The notes under the pieces were generated by a model that did not search any database, was not told the DNA's origin, and saw nothing but the letters and a program-made list of their open reading frames with translations. The position numbers and the translations under genes are program-made. A DNA stretch of 64,000 bases from JAJPXC01 sp964510535 (GTDB lineage Bacteria > Bacteroidota > Bacteroidia > Bacteroidales > Muribaculaceae). The DNA lies in NCBI GenBank assembly GCA_964510535.1, contig CAZECG010000004.1, forward strand, positions 1-64,000. Reading direction: 5' to 3'. Below, piece after piece: positions 33,358-42,414 of the stretch (its first letter is position 1; the number at the start of each line of letters is the position of its first letter).

Positions 33358-35337
33358 TTAGTTGGCGAAATCGACTGAAACCCCAAGCAGAAATCGGCTG
33401 GGATTGAGGGGATAATGGGGTGATGAGAAATAATTGTCGCCTCCAAACATACCCTTGTTAAAGTGGGAGTAGAGCAGGTAGAATCGGGTTTTGCTGAGCT
33501 TCATGTTGGCATAGAGGTTCATGAACGGGTAATTGCCGAGTTTAATCTCTTTTTGGGTGTGGAAACTCATCGTCGCCGGCTGATAGGCCGGGGCATAATA
33601 TTTGGTATAGTAGTCGCAATCTACTCCGAGTTGAACATGGAGTGTGGCTATCTTGAAAAGCAGATATAGGTTGGAGTAGACGGCGAATTTCGGCAACGGG
33701 ATGACGCTTTCTTCCGATGACGTCTGATAGGTTAGACGATTTTCCCAGTGCAAGGCTCTGAAACTGAAATTTTGATTGACGGTTGCGCTGAACACCTGCA
33801 CGCTTCCGCCGTGCTGGGTCGGCATTGAATTGTCACCGAAATAGATGTAGTTTTGAATGTTTTCCACCCCGATGTTTACTCTCGTCTTTGAAAAAGGCAC
33901 GTCGAGGATGCCTCCCGCTCTGAATCTTCGTTCTTTCCCGAAATCATTATCCCAAATGAAATGGTTGCTTACATAATGGTTCATCAGATATGGTGCCTCA
34001 CGGTTGGTGAAACTGCCATACCCTGTGATTGTTACTGAGTCACGTAACAAGTGGAAACGAGTGGAGATGCGCCCATCGATTTTTAGGTCACCTGCCACCG
34101 GGCCTACAACACCGATTTCGGCTGTAGCGTCGTAAGTTAGCAACGACCCACGCTGCTTGGTGAGCTGGGTTCCCGCCCATATCAGGTTTTCGTTGGACTT
34201 TTCTGGCACTTTACCGACAGGGTAGGGTGAGAGACCTTCGGGCAATACCGGCAGCCGGTCGACAGTGTCGGTCGTTTGATGGTACTTTCTCAACTGGTGT
34301 GTGACATATGCGCCGAGTCCGGCTTTGGCGTATTTGTGGAATCCTTCGAGCAAGGATATTCCGAGTGTGTTGGTTAAAGTGCTGTAGGTCGTGCGGTCAT
34401 ACGTCCCGCTGCCGTTGAGGTAGGTGTGTTCCCAAAAATTTGCGGCTTCGCCTGGAGCGTCATTTTTGAATATATGCTTAGCTTCGTTGTATTTTAGAGT
34501 CCAAATGAAGCTCGAAACGGGAATGTAGGTGCGCCGTGTTGTGGTGTCATCTATCTCTTCCTCGTGCCAGTATCCCACTTTGTATCTGTTGTTGAGCAAA
34601 AGCTCGGTTCCCACGATTTTGGAGTGGGCGGCGGAGAGGTTGGTTGGTATGGTCTTTGTGTTTACGCTGGTCGACCCGCCTTGTATCTCGGCGGGGTCGG
34701 TGATATATCGGTCATCGGTGATACCTCCGTTTTCCTTGTTTAGCAGGTTGTAGTGGTTGAGGAATCCTTGAAATTCATATCGGTCACCGATGTAGCTCCC
34801 GGAGAATCCCCATATTAGGTCTTTAGTGGCTTGATAGTTGTAGCTGCCTTTGGAGTAGAGGTAGTCAATGAGTGCGCCTACCTGCGCTTTGCTGTTTATG
34901 TTGCCTGAAAAAGTTCCGCTTAGTCGGTCTTGAGTAGTCTCTTTTGAGCCGCCGGTGTTATATGACAGCAGGGTCATCGGGAGGCGGGTGTTGTAGAATT
35001 TCATCGTGTTTATTGATGGAATCCATGCTCTGAGCGCATCCCTGAAAAAAAAGTCGCTCATCGGCTCCCGTTCGAAAAATATCATGTTTATGCCTTCCGC
35101 ACCGAGATTGCCGGTGGTAGCGTAGGCGGCTGATATCGCTGACGGTATTGCCTGACGGGAGTAGTCGATATAGTTGGTGTCAATTGATGCTGGTTCGCGC
35201 AACCCGAGCGGTGGCATCATTTTCCATGCGTACGATGGGGCTATGACCTGCTTTTTAGCGGCATGAGAGCTTGTGCCTATGGCCAGAATTAGGCTCGCTG
35301 ACACAATTATCGTTCTAAAAACTGAACTTATTTTCAT
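33358..35337 (-). CDS. Putative outer-membrane porin (Porin_10 family)
   Basis: The 659-residue protein has a signal peptide (ending SSHAAKK) and an almost wholly beta-strand sequence with alternating aromatic residues, ending FLLGVSVDFAN, as expected for a barrel. It resembles the Bacteroidetes putative porin family (Porin_10), recognised by the N-terminal APSYAWKMMPPLG and NTMKFYNTRLPMTLLSYNTGG. The start at ATG 35337 (MKISSVF) gives a proper signal peptide. It carries its own promoter, so close that the transcript may be nearly leaderless. The solute-binding protein gene follows by 9 nt. Confidence 0.82.
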   Translation of the reverse strand: MKISSVFRTIIVSASLILAIGTSSHAAKKQVIAPSYAWKMMPPLGLREPASIDTNYIDYSRQAIPSAISAAYATTGNLGAEGINMIFFEREPMSDFFFRDALRAWIPSINTMKFYNTRLPMTLLSYNTGGSKETTQDRLSGTFSGNINSKAQVGALIDYLYSKGSYNYQATKDLIWGFSGSYIGDRYEFQGFLNHYNLLNKENGGITDDRYITDPAEIQGGSTSVNTKTIPTNLSAAHSKIVGTELLLNNRYKVGYWHEEEIDDTTTRRTYIPVSSFIWTLKYNEAKHIFKNDAPGEAANFWEHTYLNGSGTYDRTTYSTLTNTLGISLLEGFHKYAKAGLGAYVTHQLRKYHQTTDTVDRLPVLPEGLSPYPVGKVPEKSNENLIWAGTQLTKQRGSLLTYDATAEIGVVGPVAGDLKIDGRISTRFHLLRDSVTITGYGSFTNREAPYLMNHYVSNHFIWDNDFGKERRFRAGGILDVPFSKTRVNIGVENIQNYIYFGDNSMPTQHGGSVQVFSATVNQNFSFRALHWENRLTYQTSSEESVIPLPKFAVYSNLYLLFKIATLHVQLGVDCDYYTKYYAPAYQPATMSFHTQKEIKLGNYPFMNLYANMKLSKTRFYLLYSHFNKGMFGGDNYFSSPHYPLNPSRFLLGVSVDFAN

Positions 35338-35345
35338 AATTGCCA

Positions 35346-35377
35346 CAAAGGTAACGGTTTTACTCCAAACCGTCAAA
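35346..35377 (-). promoter_or_regulatory. Promoter of the Porin_10 gene, abutting the start codon
   Basis: On the minus strand TTTG (35374-35377) and TACCTTTG (35346-35353) are spaced by exactly 20 nt. Only 8 nt separate the -7 box from the ATG at 35337, so the predicted transcript begins about 3 nt before the start codon. Confidence 0.7.
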
Positions 35378-35457
35378 CGAATTAGTTTGGAGAGTCTGTT
35401 GAATATTTATGACTATTTTTATTCATGGCGATTAATCCTAATAGCACAGAAAAATAG

Positions 35458-35493
35458 AGGCTGTACCATAAAGAAATATTTACAGTACAGCCT
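35458..35493 (-). terminator. Intrinsic terminator of the S9 peptidase/DUF486 unit
   Basis: AGGCTGTAC (35458-35466) pairs with GTACAGCCT (35485-35493). On the minus strand the stem is followed by CTATTTTTC and lies 27 nt after the DUF486 stop. Confidence 0.65.
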
Positions 35494-35520
35494 TTTGAGG
35501 ATTAGAGTGCTATAATAAGC

Positions 35521-35889
35521 CTATTTCATAAACACAAAGTAGACTGCAAGAATGAGGCAGATGAATGCGGCGAAGTGATTCCAATGAAGCGATTCGCCTT
35601 TAAACATCACTGTCGCTATGATAGTGAAGACGATGAGCGTGATGACTTCTTGGATAATCTTGAGCTGCATCAGAGAGAATGGTCCGCCATTGCCTTCGAA
35701 GCCTATGCGGTTGGCGGGTACCATACAGCAATATTCTCCGAGGGCTATACCCCATGAAAAGAGTATAATACCGAAAAGTGGCCAGTCAGTGCTGATTTTC
35801 ATCTCTTGGAGTTTGAGGTGTCCATACCATGCGAAGGTCATCATGATATTTGACACTATCAGCAATCCAACGGTTAGCAGTGCTTTCAT
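35521..35889 (-). CDS. DUF486 family small membrane protein (DMT-like)
   Basis: The 122-residue protein starts MKALLTVGLLIVSNIMMTFAWYGH and has four predicted membrane helices, matching DUF486, a single-repeat relative of the drug/metabolite transporters. Such proteins probably act as dimers; the substrate is unknown. The ATG at 35889 overlaps the TGA of the S9 peptidase gene (ATGA), which suggests translational coupling. The longer frame to 35946 would run into the peptidase gene and lacks family similarity. Confidence 0.82.
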   Translation of the reverse strand: MKALLTVGLLIVSNIMMTFAWYGHLKLQEMKISTDWPLFGIILFSWGIALGEYCCMVPANRIGFEGNGGPFSLMQLKIIQEVITLIVFTIIATVMFKGESLHWNHFAAFICLILAVYFVFMK

Positions 35890-37982
35890 TTGCTTTGGCC
35901 TGGTTTGAGCCACTTGTCGGCCCAGCGGAAGAACAGACGCTGCCACATGATGGCGTTCTGCGGTTTGAGTATCCAGTGGTTTTCGTCAGGGAAGATGACC
36001 ATTTCGGCGGGCACACCTCTCAGACGTGCGGCGTTGAACGCCATCATTCCTTGTGAGGCCAGGATGCGGAAGTCATATTCGCCATGGGTGACGAGAATCG
36101 GGGTATTCCACCGGTCAACATAGCGGTGAGGCGAGTCGTTGAACGAACGTTGCGCCACAGGGTTCTCTTTATCCCAGAACGGACCGCCGAGATCCCAGTT
36201 GGCAAACCACATCTCCTCAGTTTCGAGATACTGGGATTCAGTGTTGAAAATTCCTGCATGGGCAATGAAACAAGCGAAACGGTTGTCGTGGTTTCCTGCA
36301 AGCCAGTATACCGAGAATCCGCCATAGCTCGCTCCCGTGGCTCCGATGTGGTCGGCGTCAATCCAAGGCTCTTTTTTCACGTCGTCCACCGCACTTAGGT
36401 AGTCGCGCATATTCTGCCCGCTGTAGTCGCCCGAAATCTGAGCGTTCCATTCCGTACCGAATCCCGGAAGTCCGCGGCGGTTAGGGGCTATGATTACATA
36501 TCCGTTTGATGCCATCAGCGCGAAATTCCAGCGGTAACTCCAAAATTGACTTACAGCTTGCTGGGGACCGCCCTGACAGTAAAGCATGGCAGGATATTTC
36601 TTGCTCTTGTCCATTTTCGGGGGCATGATAATCCAAGTGAGCATCTCTTTCCCATCGGTTGTGGGCACCATGCGTTTTTCGACTGTGGGCATATCCAATT
36701 GGTCGAAGATTGCTTTGTTGACCTCGGTCAGTTGCTTAACGTTGTCACCTTTCACCGCGAAAATCTCGTTGGGATAGAGCATCGAGTGGTTCATGGTGAT
36801 GAGCGCCTTGCCGTCGACGGGCGCCAACGATGTGAAGTCGCAAATCCCGGTGGCAACTGTCTTTACCTCGCGGTTTTTGATAGAGATTGAGAATATCGGG
36901 GTGACTCCCTGATGATGGGCTATGAAATACAACGATTTGCCGTCGGGGTTCCAGGCTATTTCGTTGACAGTGTAATCCCAATCGGCGGTCAGGTCTGTTT
37001 TCTCACCGGTGGCGCGGTTCATGATGAAAATGCGGTTTTTATCTGATTCATAGCCGTCGTGCTCCATGCTGAGCCAAGCCACATATTTGCCGTCGGGTGA
37101 AAATGCGGGGTTGGTATCGTAGCCTTCCATCCCTTCGGTGAGATTGGTCGTGGCTTTCGTCGCAAGGTCATAGAGGTATAAGTCGGAGTTGGTCGACACA
37201 GCATAGTCCATGCCTGTCTTTTTGCGGGAGACATAGATGAGCTGTTTCGAATCGGGCGACCATGCAAATGATTCGATGCCGCCGAATGGACGCATCGGGG
37301 ACTCGTATGGTTCATCCTGCATTATGTCAATCACGTTGCTGACGGTGTTGCCGTCGAAGTCGGCCAAAAAGGGATGGGGGATTTCAGTCACCCATTCGTC
37401 CCAGTGCTTGTACATTAGGTCGTCGATTACACGGCCGGTAGCCTTTGGCAGGTCGGGATAAATATCCTGTGCCGTACGGGTAAATTTGATTGGCGAAACA
37501 AGCACTACCTTGGTGCCGTCGGGCGAGAAAAGGAATCCTTCCACCCCTTTTTCAAGAGATGTTATAGCTTTGCGATTGCTGCCGTCGGCGTTCATCACCC
37601 AAAGCTGCTGTTTTTCGCCATTTTTTGTTAGAAACGCAATGCGTTTTCCACCATCAATCCATACAGCTCCGTTCTCGGAGTCGGCGGTATGAGTCAGACG
37701 TTTCTGCTCGCCACCGTCGATGTTCATCACATATAGGTCGCGGTTGCTTTTGTTCTGCTCTACGCTCTCGTAAGATATTCCGTAGAGTATCTGCTTTTTA
37801 TCGGGCGACACCGCCGGCTCGCTCACGCGGCCAAGGGCCTCGAGTGCCTCGATTGTAAACACTCCGTCGGGACTTTTAAAGTCAGGACGGTCGATGATAG
37901 GTGCTTCGGTGTCAGCAGCCATAGCCGACACGGAGGTCAAAAGCATTGTTGACATCGCTATCGTTTGTAAAAAATTGCACAT
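35886..37982 (-). CDS. S9 family prolyl oligopeptidase-like peptidase
   Basis: The 698-residue protein has a signal peptide (ending VSAMAAD), a TolB/WD40-like propeller with repeated FSPDGK and WSPDSK motifs (about 40-440), and a C-terminal alpha/beta hydrolase. The catalytic triad is visible: Ser in GASYGGFS, Asp in THGEYDFR and His in DENHWIL. This matches periplasmic acylaminoacyl- or dipeptidyl-peptidases that trim oligopeptides in Bacteroidetes. ATG 37982 is used; 37955 (MSTMLLTS) is an alternative. It is coupled to the DUF486 gene downstream. Confidence 0.92.
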   Translation of the reverse strand: MCNFLQTIAMSTMLLTSVSAMAADTEAPIIDRPDFKSPDGVFTIEALEALGRVSEPAVSPDKKQILYGISYESVEQNKSNRDLYVMNIDGGEQKRLTHTADSENGAVWIDGGKRIAFLTKNGEKQQLWVMNADGSNRKAITSLEKGVEGFLFSPDGTKVVLVSPIKFTRTAQDIYPDLPKATGRVIDDLMYKHWDEWVTEIPHPFLADFDGNTVSNVIDIMQDEPYESPMRPFGGIESFAWSPDSKQLIYVSRKKTGMDYAVSTNSDLYLYDLATKATTNLTEGMEGYDTNPAFSPDGKYVAWLSMEHDGYESDKNRIFIMNRATGEKTDLTADWDYTVNEIAWNPDGKSLYFIAHHQGVTPIFSISIKNREVKTVATGICDFTSLAPVDGKALITMNHSMLYPNEIFAVKGDNVKQLTEVNKAIFDQLDMPTVEKRMVPTTDGKEMLTWIIMPPKMDKSKKYPAMLYCQGGPQQAVSQFWSYRWNFALMASNGYVIIAPNRRGLPGFGTEWNAQISGDYSGQNMRDYLSAVDDVKKEPWIDADHIGATGASYGGFSVYWLAGNHDNRFACFIAHAGIFNTESQYLETEEMWFANWDLGGPFWDKENPVAQRSFNDSPHRYVDRWNTPILVTHGEYDFRILASQGMMAFNAARLRGVPAEMVIFPDENHWILKPQNAIMWQRLFFRWADKWLKPGQSK

Positions 37983-38008
37983 AATGCTTTGTAAGTTGAA
38001 GTTTTATG

Positions 38009-38041
38009 CAAAGATACGAATAAGTCGAGAGCAAAGCCAAA
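38009..38041 (-). promoter_or_regulatory. Probable promoter of the S9 peptidase gene
   Basis: On the minus strand TTTG (38038-38041) and TATCTTTG (38009-38016) are spaced by 21 nt. The -7 box lies 26 nt before the start codon. Confidence 0.6.
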
Positions 38042-38106
38042 TTTATTTGAGCTTTGTCAAGTGGGAGTGTCTAAGACGGAAATCAATGAGTTGTTATCTT
38101 GGCTGT

Positions 38107-39225
38107 TCAAACGGGGATGACCATCATAGGTATGTCGGCGTGGAAAAGCAATTTATGTGCGAGGCTTGGGTTGAATAGACGTGCGAATATATTTTTCTTT
38201 TTGTTAGGCACCACAATGAGATTTATGGGCTGTTGCGCTGTGATAGCGTTGAAATCTTCCACAATTGATTGCAGTTTGACATCTTTGACGTCGAAAACAT
38301 AACCTGTGTAGTGCGCGCGGCAATAGTCGAGCAGTGAGTCGATGGCTTTGGCTCTGGTTTCTTCTCGTTCTTTTTTTCCCGGAATGTGCACAATAGTGAC
38401 GCTGAACGCCGAGTCGGGAAAAAGCCGGTAGAATGAGTCGAGAGCCAATATGTCATCTTGTTCAAGGTTGCTGAAAAAGATGATGTTTCTGATATTTTTG
38501 ACTGACGCGAGAGTTGCCGATTCCGGAACAGTGAAAGCCGGTGTACGACATGAGTCGAGTACTTCGGCGGTGACGCTGCCTATCATTTCTCTCTCTTTTT
38601 TCCCTCGCCCGCGCGTGCCCATCACTATGAGCGATGTGGAATTGGTGCGGGTATATTCCAAGATTGTTTCCTCTGGAATCCCTTCGGCCACTATCGATGT
38701 GAATTTTACAGGAGGAATGTCGCCATTTTTAATCTTGTCCTTTGTCTTATTTGTGAAATCGGTCATCAATCCATTGACTTCCGTTTCCACTTTTTTGCGT
38801 TCTTCGTCGTCAATCGGGTCATAACTGAAGGCATCGGTTAGTTGTAGGTTCCCGGTGCGGTATGGGTCAATATATGAGTGCAGAAAGACTACGTCGGTTT
38901 TTAGCCTGTGGGCAATTTCAAACCCGATGGACGCGGCGCGTGATGAATAGTCGGAAAAGTCGGTTGGCACAAGGACAGGCGCGACCTTTTTGGCGGTGCG
39001 TTGTTCGGTTGAGGTGGTGAAAATTTCGGCATTTTCAATAATTCGCAGAGCCAAGGGAAGGTCGCGCTCCTTGATGCGCACCCTGACACCCGACGAGACG
39101 ACGGGCTGTAACAGGTTTACGTTTTGCAATGCAACATCTATTCCCTCACTTTCCAGTAGAGTCCTGAGCATTATGGCCTTCTCGTAGGTGTGAATGGCCA
39201 CTGTGATTAGTCGTTCTTCGCTCAT
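38107..39225 (-). CDS. Tandem universal stress protein with N-terminal DUF2007 domain
   Basis: The 372-residue cytosolic protein begins with a DUF2007-like ferredoxin-fold domain (about 1-75, ITVAIHTYEKAIMLRTLLESEG). Two UspA domains follow (about 82-230 and 238-372). The first carries VLVPTDFSDYS and an ATP-type loop VMGTRGRGKKEREMIGSVT; the second has the weaker PNKKKNIFARLF. The probable role is a nucleotide-responsive stress factor. The start at ATG 39225 (MSEERL) fits the DUF2007 domain; the frame extends to 39285 without support. Confidence 0.85.
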   Translation of the reverse strand: MSEERLITVAIHTYEKAIMLRTLLESEGIDVALQNVNLLQPVVSSGVRVRIKERDLPLALRIIENAEIFTTSTEQRTAKKVAPVLVPTDFSDYSSRAASIGFEIAHRLKTDVVFLHSYIDPYRTGNLQLTDAFSYDPIDDEERKKVETEVNGLMTDFTNKTKDKIKNGDIPPVKFTSIVAEGIPEETILEYTRTNSTSLIVMGTRGRGKKEREMIGSVTAEVLDSCRTPAFTVPESATLASVKNIRNIIFFSNLEQDDILALDSFYRLFPDSAFSVTIVHIPGKKEREETRAKAIDSLLDYCRAHYTGYVFDVKDVKLQSIVEDFNAITAQQPINLIVVPNKKKNIFARLFNPSLAHKLLFHADIPMMVIPV

Positions 39226-39334
39226 TGAGATTATGGAGTTGAAAGATAGTTTTGATATAAAAACACGGCCGGAGTGTATGGACACCCGCCTATTTTTTTA
39301 ACGTCGCATTGACCTTGATGGTTGATGATGACGA

Positions 39335-39589
39335 TTATTTTTCTTGTTCCTGAAGAATCTGGACTGCCATGTCATAGATGGTAGTGTCGTCGAGAACTAC
39401 AATACCTCCATCGGGACCGGGTTCGATGTGTACGCCACAATTCTTGCCAAATTGATAATTGCTGCCTCCAAAATAGTTGCGCACCGTCTGCACGGTTATA
39501 TTTAACTTATCGGCGATCTGGTGAATTGAACCATCGGGGAGGCTGTCTTTGAGACGGCGAAGATCGTTGAAAGAAATAGTTTTAGTCAT
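39335..39589 (-). CDS. Small helix-turn-helix DNA-binding protein
   Basis: The 84-residue protein has an N-terminal HTH (LKDSLPDGSIHQIADKLNIT followed by VQTVRNYFGG) resembling the recognition-helix layout of Bacteroidetes small regulators. It ends with a short beta-rich segment (GGIVVLDDTTIYDMAVQIL). It is known as a conserved DNA-binding protein without assigned targets. It stands alone, about 110 nt upstream of the universal stress protein gene on the same strand. Confidence 0.75.
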   Translation of the reverse strand: MTKTISFNDLRRLKDSLPDGSIHQIADKLNITVQTVRNYFGGSNYQFGKNCGVHIEPGPDGGIVVLDDTTIYDMAVQILQEQEK

Positions 39590-39723
39590 GATACTATTAA
39601 GTTTGAGTTAATAAATCGGTTATCGGTTATAATGTGGAGTTAAATGTAGGATGTTATTCTGTAATCACCAAATTTTTTCGGCAAAAAGTAATATGTTTTA
39701 AAACATATATTTTTATCGAAACA

Positions 39724-39751
39724 AAATCGCATGGCTTTAACCATGCGATTT
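39724..39751 (-). terminator. Intrinsic terminator of the bat operon
   Basis: AAATCGCATGG (39724-39734) pairs perfectly with CCATGCGATTT (39741-39751) around a 6-nt loop. On the minus strand it is followed by TGTTTCG after a T-rich arm. It ends the run that finishes with batE. Confidence 0.75.
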
Positions 39752-39790
39752 ACAGATGTTTAAATGGTATGATTGATTTTCATCTCAAAA

Positions 39791-40567
39791 TTATATGCGT
39801 TCTGTGTCGCTTTTTGAAATCCATGCTCGGTTAACGTTGTCGACTCTAACGTCAAGCCAAACCGAGTTGGTCGTGTCGGCAGGTGTCGCAACTGAGTCTA
39901 TAATTTCAACCACAGTCCCTTCGTGAAGCAATATGGCTTGTTCGGTTTTGTCCTTTGGGGGGCGTGGAGAGGTGCTTAATTGGGTTGAGGGTGCGATAAC
40001 GACCGCACGCTCGGTTGAGGTGGCTTTATCAGCGGCGATAACTGCGAGAACGATTTCGGCTATTGTCAGTGCGAGCAATGCGAGTCCACCGAAAAAACTC
40101 ACTTTGCGCAAGGCAACGTTGTCAGAGAAGATGTAGACAGCGATGGCGATAAGCAACAGGGTGAAACACCCAATGGCTAACCAACTCCAGGTGTTGGAAT
40201 GGGCTGATGAGACGGTGTCATCGACTATTTTGCTCATTACCGATCCGCGGTCGCCAGGCCGGTCGATGATGCGTGAGTTGACAAATGCAAGATTAGCGCG
40301 GGCATCCTCATTGGTCGGATCGAGTTTTAGAGCGCGTTCGTAGTTGAGTATCGCCCTGCCGAGTTGCCCCATGCGATAGTAGGTATTACCGAGATTATAG
40401 AACAGCGCGCTTGATGTCCCTTCGGTTTCAGCCGCTTTGGTATAAAGCTCTGCGGCTCGTTGGAAATCATCGGCTGTATAAGCCGAATCGCCTTGTTCGG
40501 CAAGAGATGCGGCTTGCGATGTCAGTACCGCTAACGCTATTATAAGCAATGAAACGATTTTTTTCAT
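39791..40567 (-). CDS. batE: BatE: TPR and SH3-like membrane protein
   Basis: The 258-residue protein has a signal peptide (to about 20), TPR repeats (about 25-100, YNLGNTYYRMGQLGRAILNYERALKLDP), two membrane helices (about 130-180) and a C-terminal SH3-like domain (about 205-258, LHEGTVVEIID). This matches BatE of the Bacteroides aerotolerance operon. It is the last gene, 24 nt after batD. The Bat proteins are thought to form an envelope complex with the VWA proteins; the molecular role is unsettled. Confidence 0.87.
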   Translation of the reverse strand: MKKIVSLLIIALAVLTSQAASLAEQGDSAYTADDFQRAAELYTKAAETEGTSSALFYNLGNTYYRMGQLGRAILNYERALKLDPTNEDARANLAFVNSRIIDRPGDRGSVMSKIVDDTVSSAHSNTWSWLAIGCFTLLLIAIAVYIFSDNVALRKVSFFGGLALLALTIAEIVLAVIAADKATSTERAVVIAPSTQLSTSPRPPKDKTEQAILLHEGTVVEIIDSVATPADTTNSVWLDVRVDNVNRAWISKSDTERI

Positions 40568-40591
40568 GACAGTGGGGTAGGGAGGTAATGA

Positions 40592-42400
40592 TTATCTTTT
40601 TGACCGTTTGATTCCGGCCATCTCGTTCATGGCCGATGATGCTTGTTGATAGATGCATTCAAGCCTGTTCTCGCTTTCAGTTGGTGTGTAGCGTGCCATT
40701 TCGCAAGCGTCAAGTACGTCGATGAAACGTAGTATCAGCTCATCGGGTGCACCGTAATCTTTAAGTTCGTTAGCGATGTTCTGTCGTGTCAACTGTGATG
40801 CAGGAATCGAAAGCTTGTCGCTGAGATAGCCCCATACGGCCTTGAGGGTTTCCTCGTAGAATTTATCGCTCTGTTGTGATTTCATGAATCCTTCGGCGGT
40901 TTTAAGCCTTCGGCGGGCGACTTTGTTGGCTTTGGCGAGCTTACGCCCGGTCACGTCGGCGTTGAGCCTTATGCGTTTTGCTGCCATTACCACCGACACT
41001 GTCAGGATGGCGGTGAGTAATATGTAGATTGCCCAGTACCACCATGTCCTGATAATGAGAGTGTGGGTTGTCGACAGAGATTTGTCACCGAGTTTGATGT
41101 GCAGTATGTCGGTGTTTTTCGCTTTGACATCCTGTTTGTCAACTGCTGATGTGCTGGTCCCTGCACCTTTGGCCACGTCGAGGTTGTAGGCTGGCGTTGT
41201 CAGTGTGACATACTTCTTTGAAGAAGGATTGAAGTAGACAAATTCGTCAGCTCCGATAGTGAACTTGCCCACACTTTGCGGCACAAAAGTGTACTCTATG
41301 GTCATTGTGCCTGTGACATTTGACCCACTGACTTTTGATGAAATGTCGGTCTTAGGGGTGTATAGCTCAAATTCTGAAGGGAAGTCGGTAGCCGGTTCTT
41401 TGAGGTATTTGATGTTGCCTGTCCCCTTGATTGTGTAGGTCAGTGAGGCGGCTTCATTAGTACGGAACGATGTCCCGTTGAGCTTGCTGTCGATGGTGAA
41501 CTGGCCGACGGCTCCGTTAAAGCCTTCCGGTTGCGGATTGGGCAGTTCGAGTATGTTAACAGAAGCGGAGTTTGAGTTTACCTGTATCTTCTTTTCCACG
41601 GGGCGTGTGCTACCGAAAAATCCCATGTTGATACGTTCATACTGTACAACAGTCAGGTCATAGCGGCCGGAGTTGATGGTCAGCTTGCCGGACTTTTGGG
41701 GGAATATGATGCATTTTTTGAGAATGGCGGTCATATAGTTTTGGCCGCGGTAATGTTCCATCTCGTTAAGGGCGGGCTGCACATCGGCTTCGTCGATAAG
41801 GAAACCGTCGAAACTCGGTTGCGTTGTGGGCATGAACGAGCTAATCTGGTATTTGGTGTAGAGCTTGATGGTACATTCTATCGCCTCCTGTTCATATGCC
41901 TGGGATTTTGAAAGAATGATGCGCACGAACACGTCATCGCTTGTGACTTGGCGGTCGGGCGTTTGGGTGGCGTAATCATCTACCGACACCTGCGGACGTT
42001 GACCTGATTGTTGTGTGTCGGCGGGTAGAACCTTAAACTGAATCTCTTTGGTGCGTAGCGTCTTGCCTTCTGCCACAATCGATGCGCTTCCGATTGTGAA
42101 TGTCCCGGCCTTGTCGGCGCGGTAAGTGTATGTGTAGTCAATGGTGGATGTGGAGGTCGCTTGTCCGTTGACTACTTGATATGACTGCATCGTGGATGTC
42201 GAAGGGCCGTAGAGTAATGTGCATCCGTTGATTTGTGGAGCGTTAAGGCTACTCCCTTCGGCATTTTGCAGACGGAACGTCACGGCGAATCTGTTGCCCG
42301 CTATGACCTGTCTCGGCGGGATTACTGTAAACGTGGTCTCCGCGAGCGCGGCGGCTGCGACCGAAATCATTAATGCTAATATGAAGAATAGACGTTTCAT
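40592..42400 (-). CDS. batD: BatD: oxygen-tolerance envelope protein
   Basis: The 602-residue protein has a signal peptide (to about 21, ending ALAE) and several Ig-like strands rich in FTVIPPRQVIAGNRFAVTFRL-type sequence. A large periplasmic part reaches about 440. One membrane helix follows near 455-475 (WWYWAIYILLTAILTVSVVMA), then a cytoplasmic tail with LTRQNIANELKDYG. This layout is that of BatD. The start at ATG 42400 (MKRLFFILAL) is preferred over an upstream frame extension. It lies 14 nt after the batC stop. Confidence 0.88.
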   Translation of the reverse strand: MKRLFFILALMISVAAAALAETTFTVIPPRQVIAGNRFAVTFRLQNAEGSSLNAPQINGCTLLYGPSTSTMQSYQVVNGQATSTSTIDYTYTYRADKAGTFTIGSASIVAEGKTLRTKEIQFKVLPADTQQSGQRPQVSVDDYATQTPDRQVTSDDVFVRIILSKSQAYEQEAIECTIKLYTKYQISSFMPTTQPSFDGFLIDEADVQPALNEMEHYRGQNYMTAILKKCIIFPQKSGKLTINSGRYDLTVVQYERINMGFFGSTRPVEKKIQVNSNSASVNILELPNPQPEGFNGAVGQFTIDSKLNGTSFRTNEAASLTYTIKGTGNIKYLKEPATDFPSEFELYTPKTDISSKVSGSNVTGTMTIEYTFVPQSVGKFTIGADEFVYFNPSSKKYVTLTTPAYNLDVAKGAGTSTSAVDKQDVKAKNTDILHIKLGDKSLSTTHTLIIRTWWYWAIYILLTAILTVSVVMAAKRIRLNADVTGRKLAKANKVARRRLKTAEGFMKSQQSDKFYEETLKAVWGYLSDKLSIPASQLTRQNIANELKDYGAPDELILRFIDVLDACEMARYTPTESENRLECIYQQASSAMNEMAGIKRSKR

Positions 42401-42414
42401 ATCGTTCAGAATTG

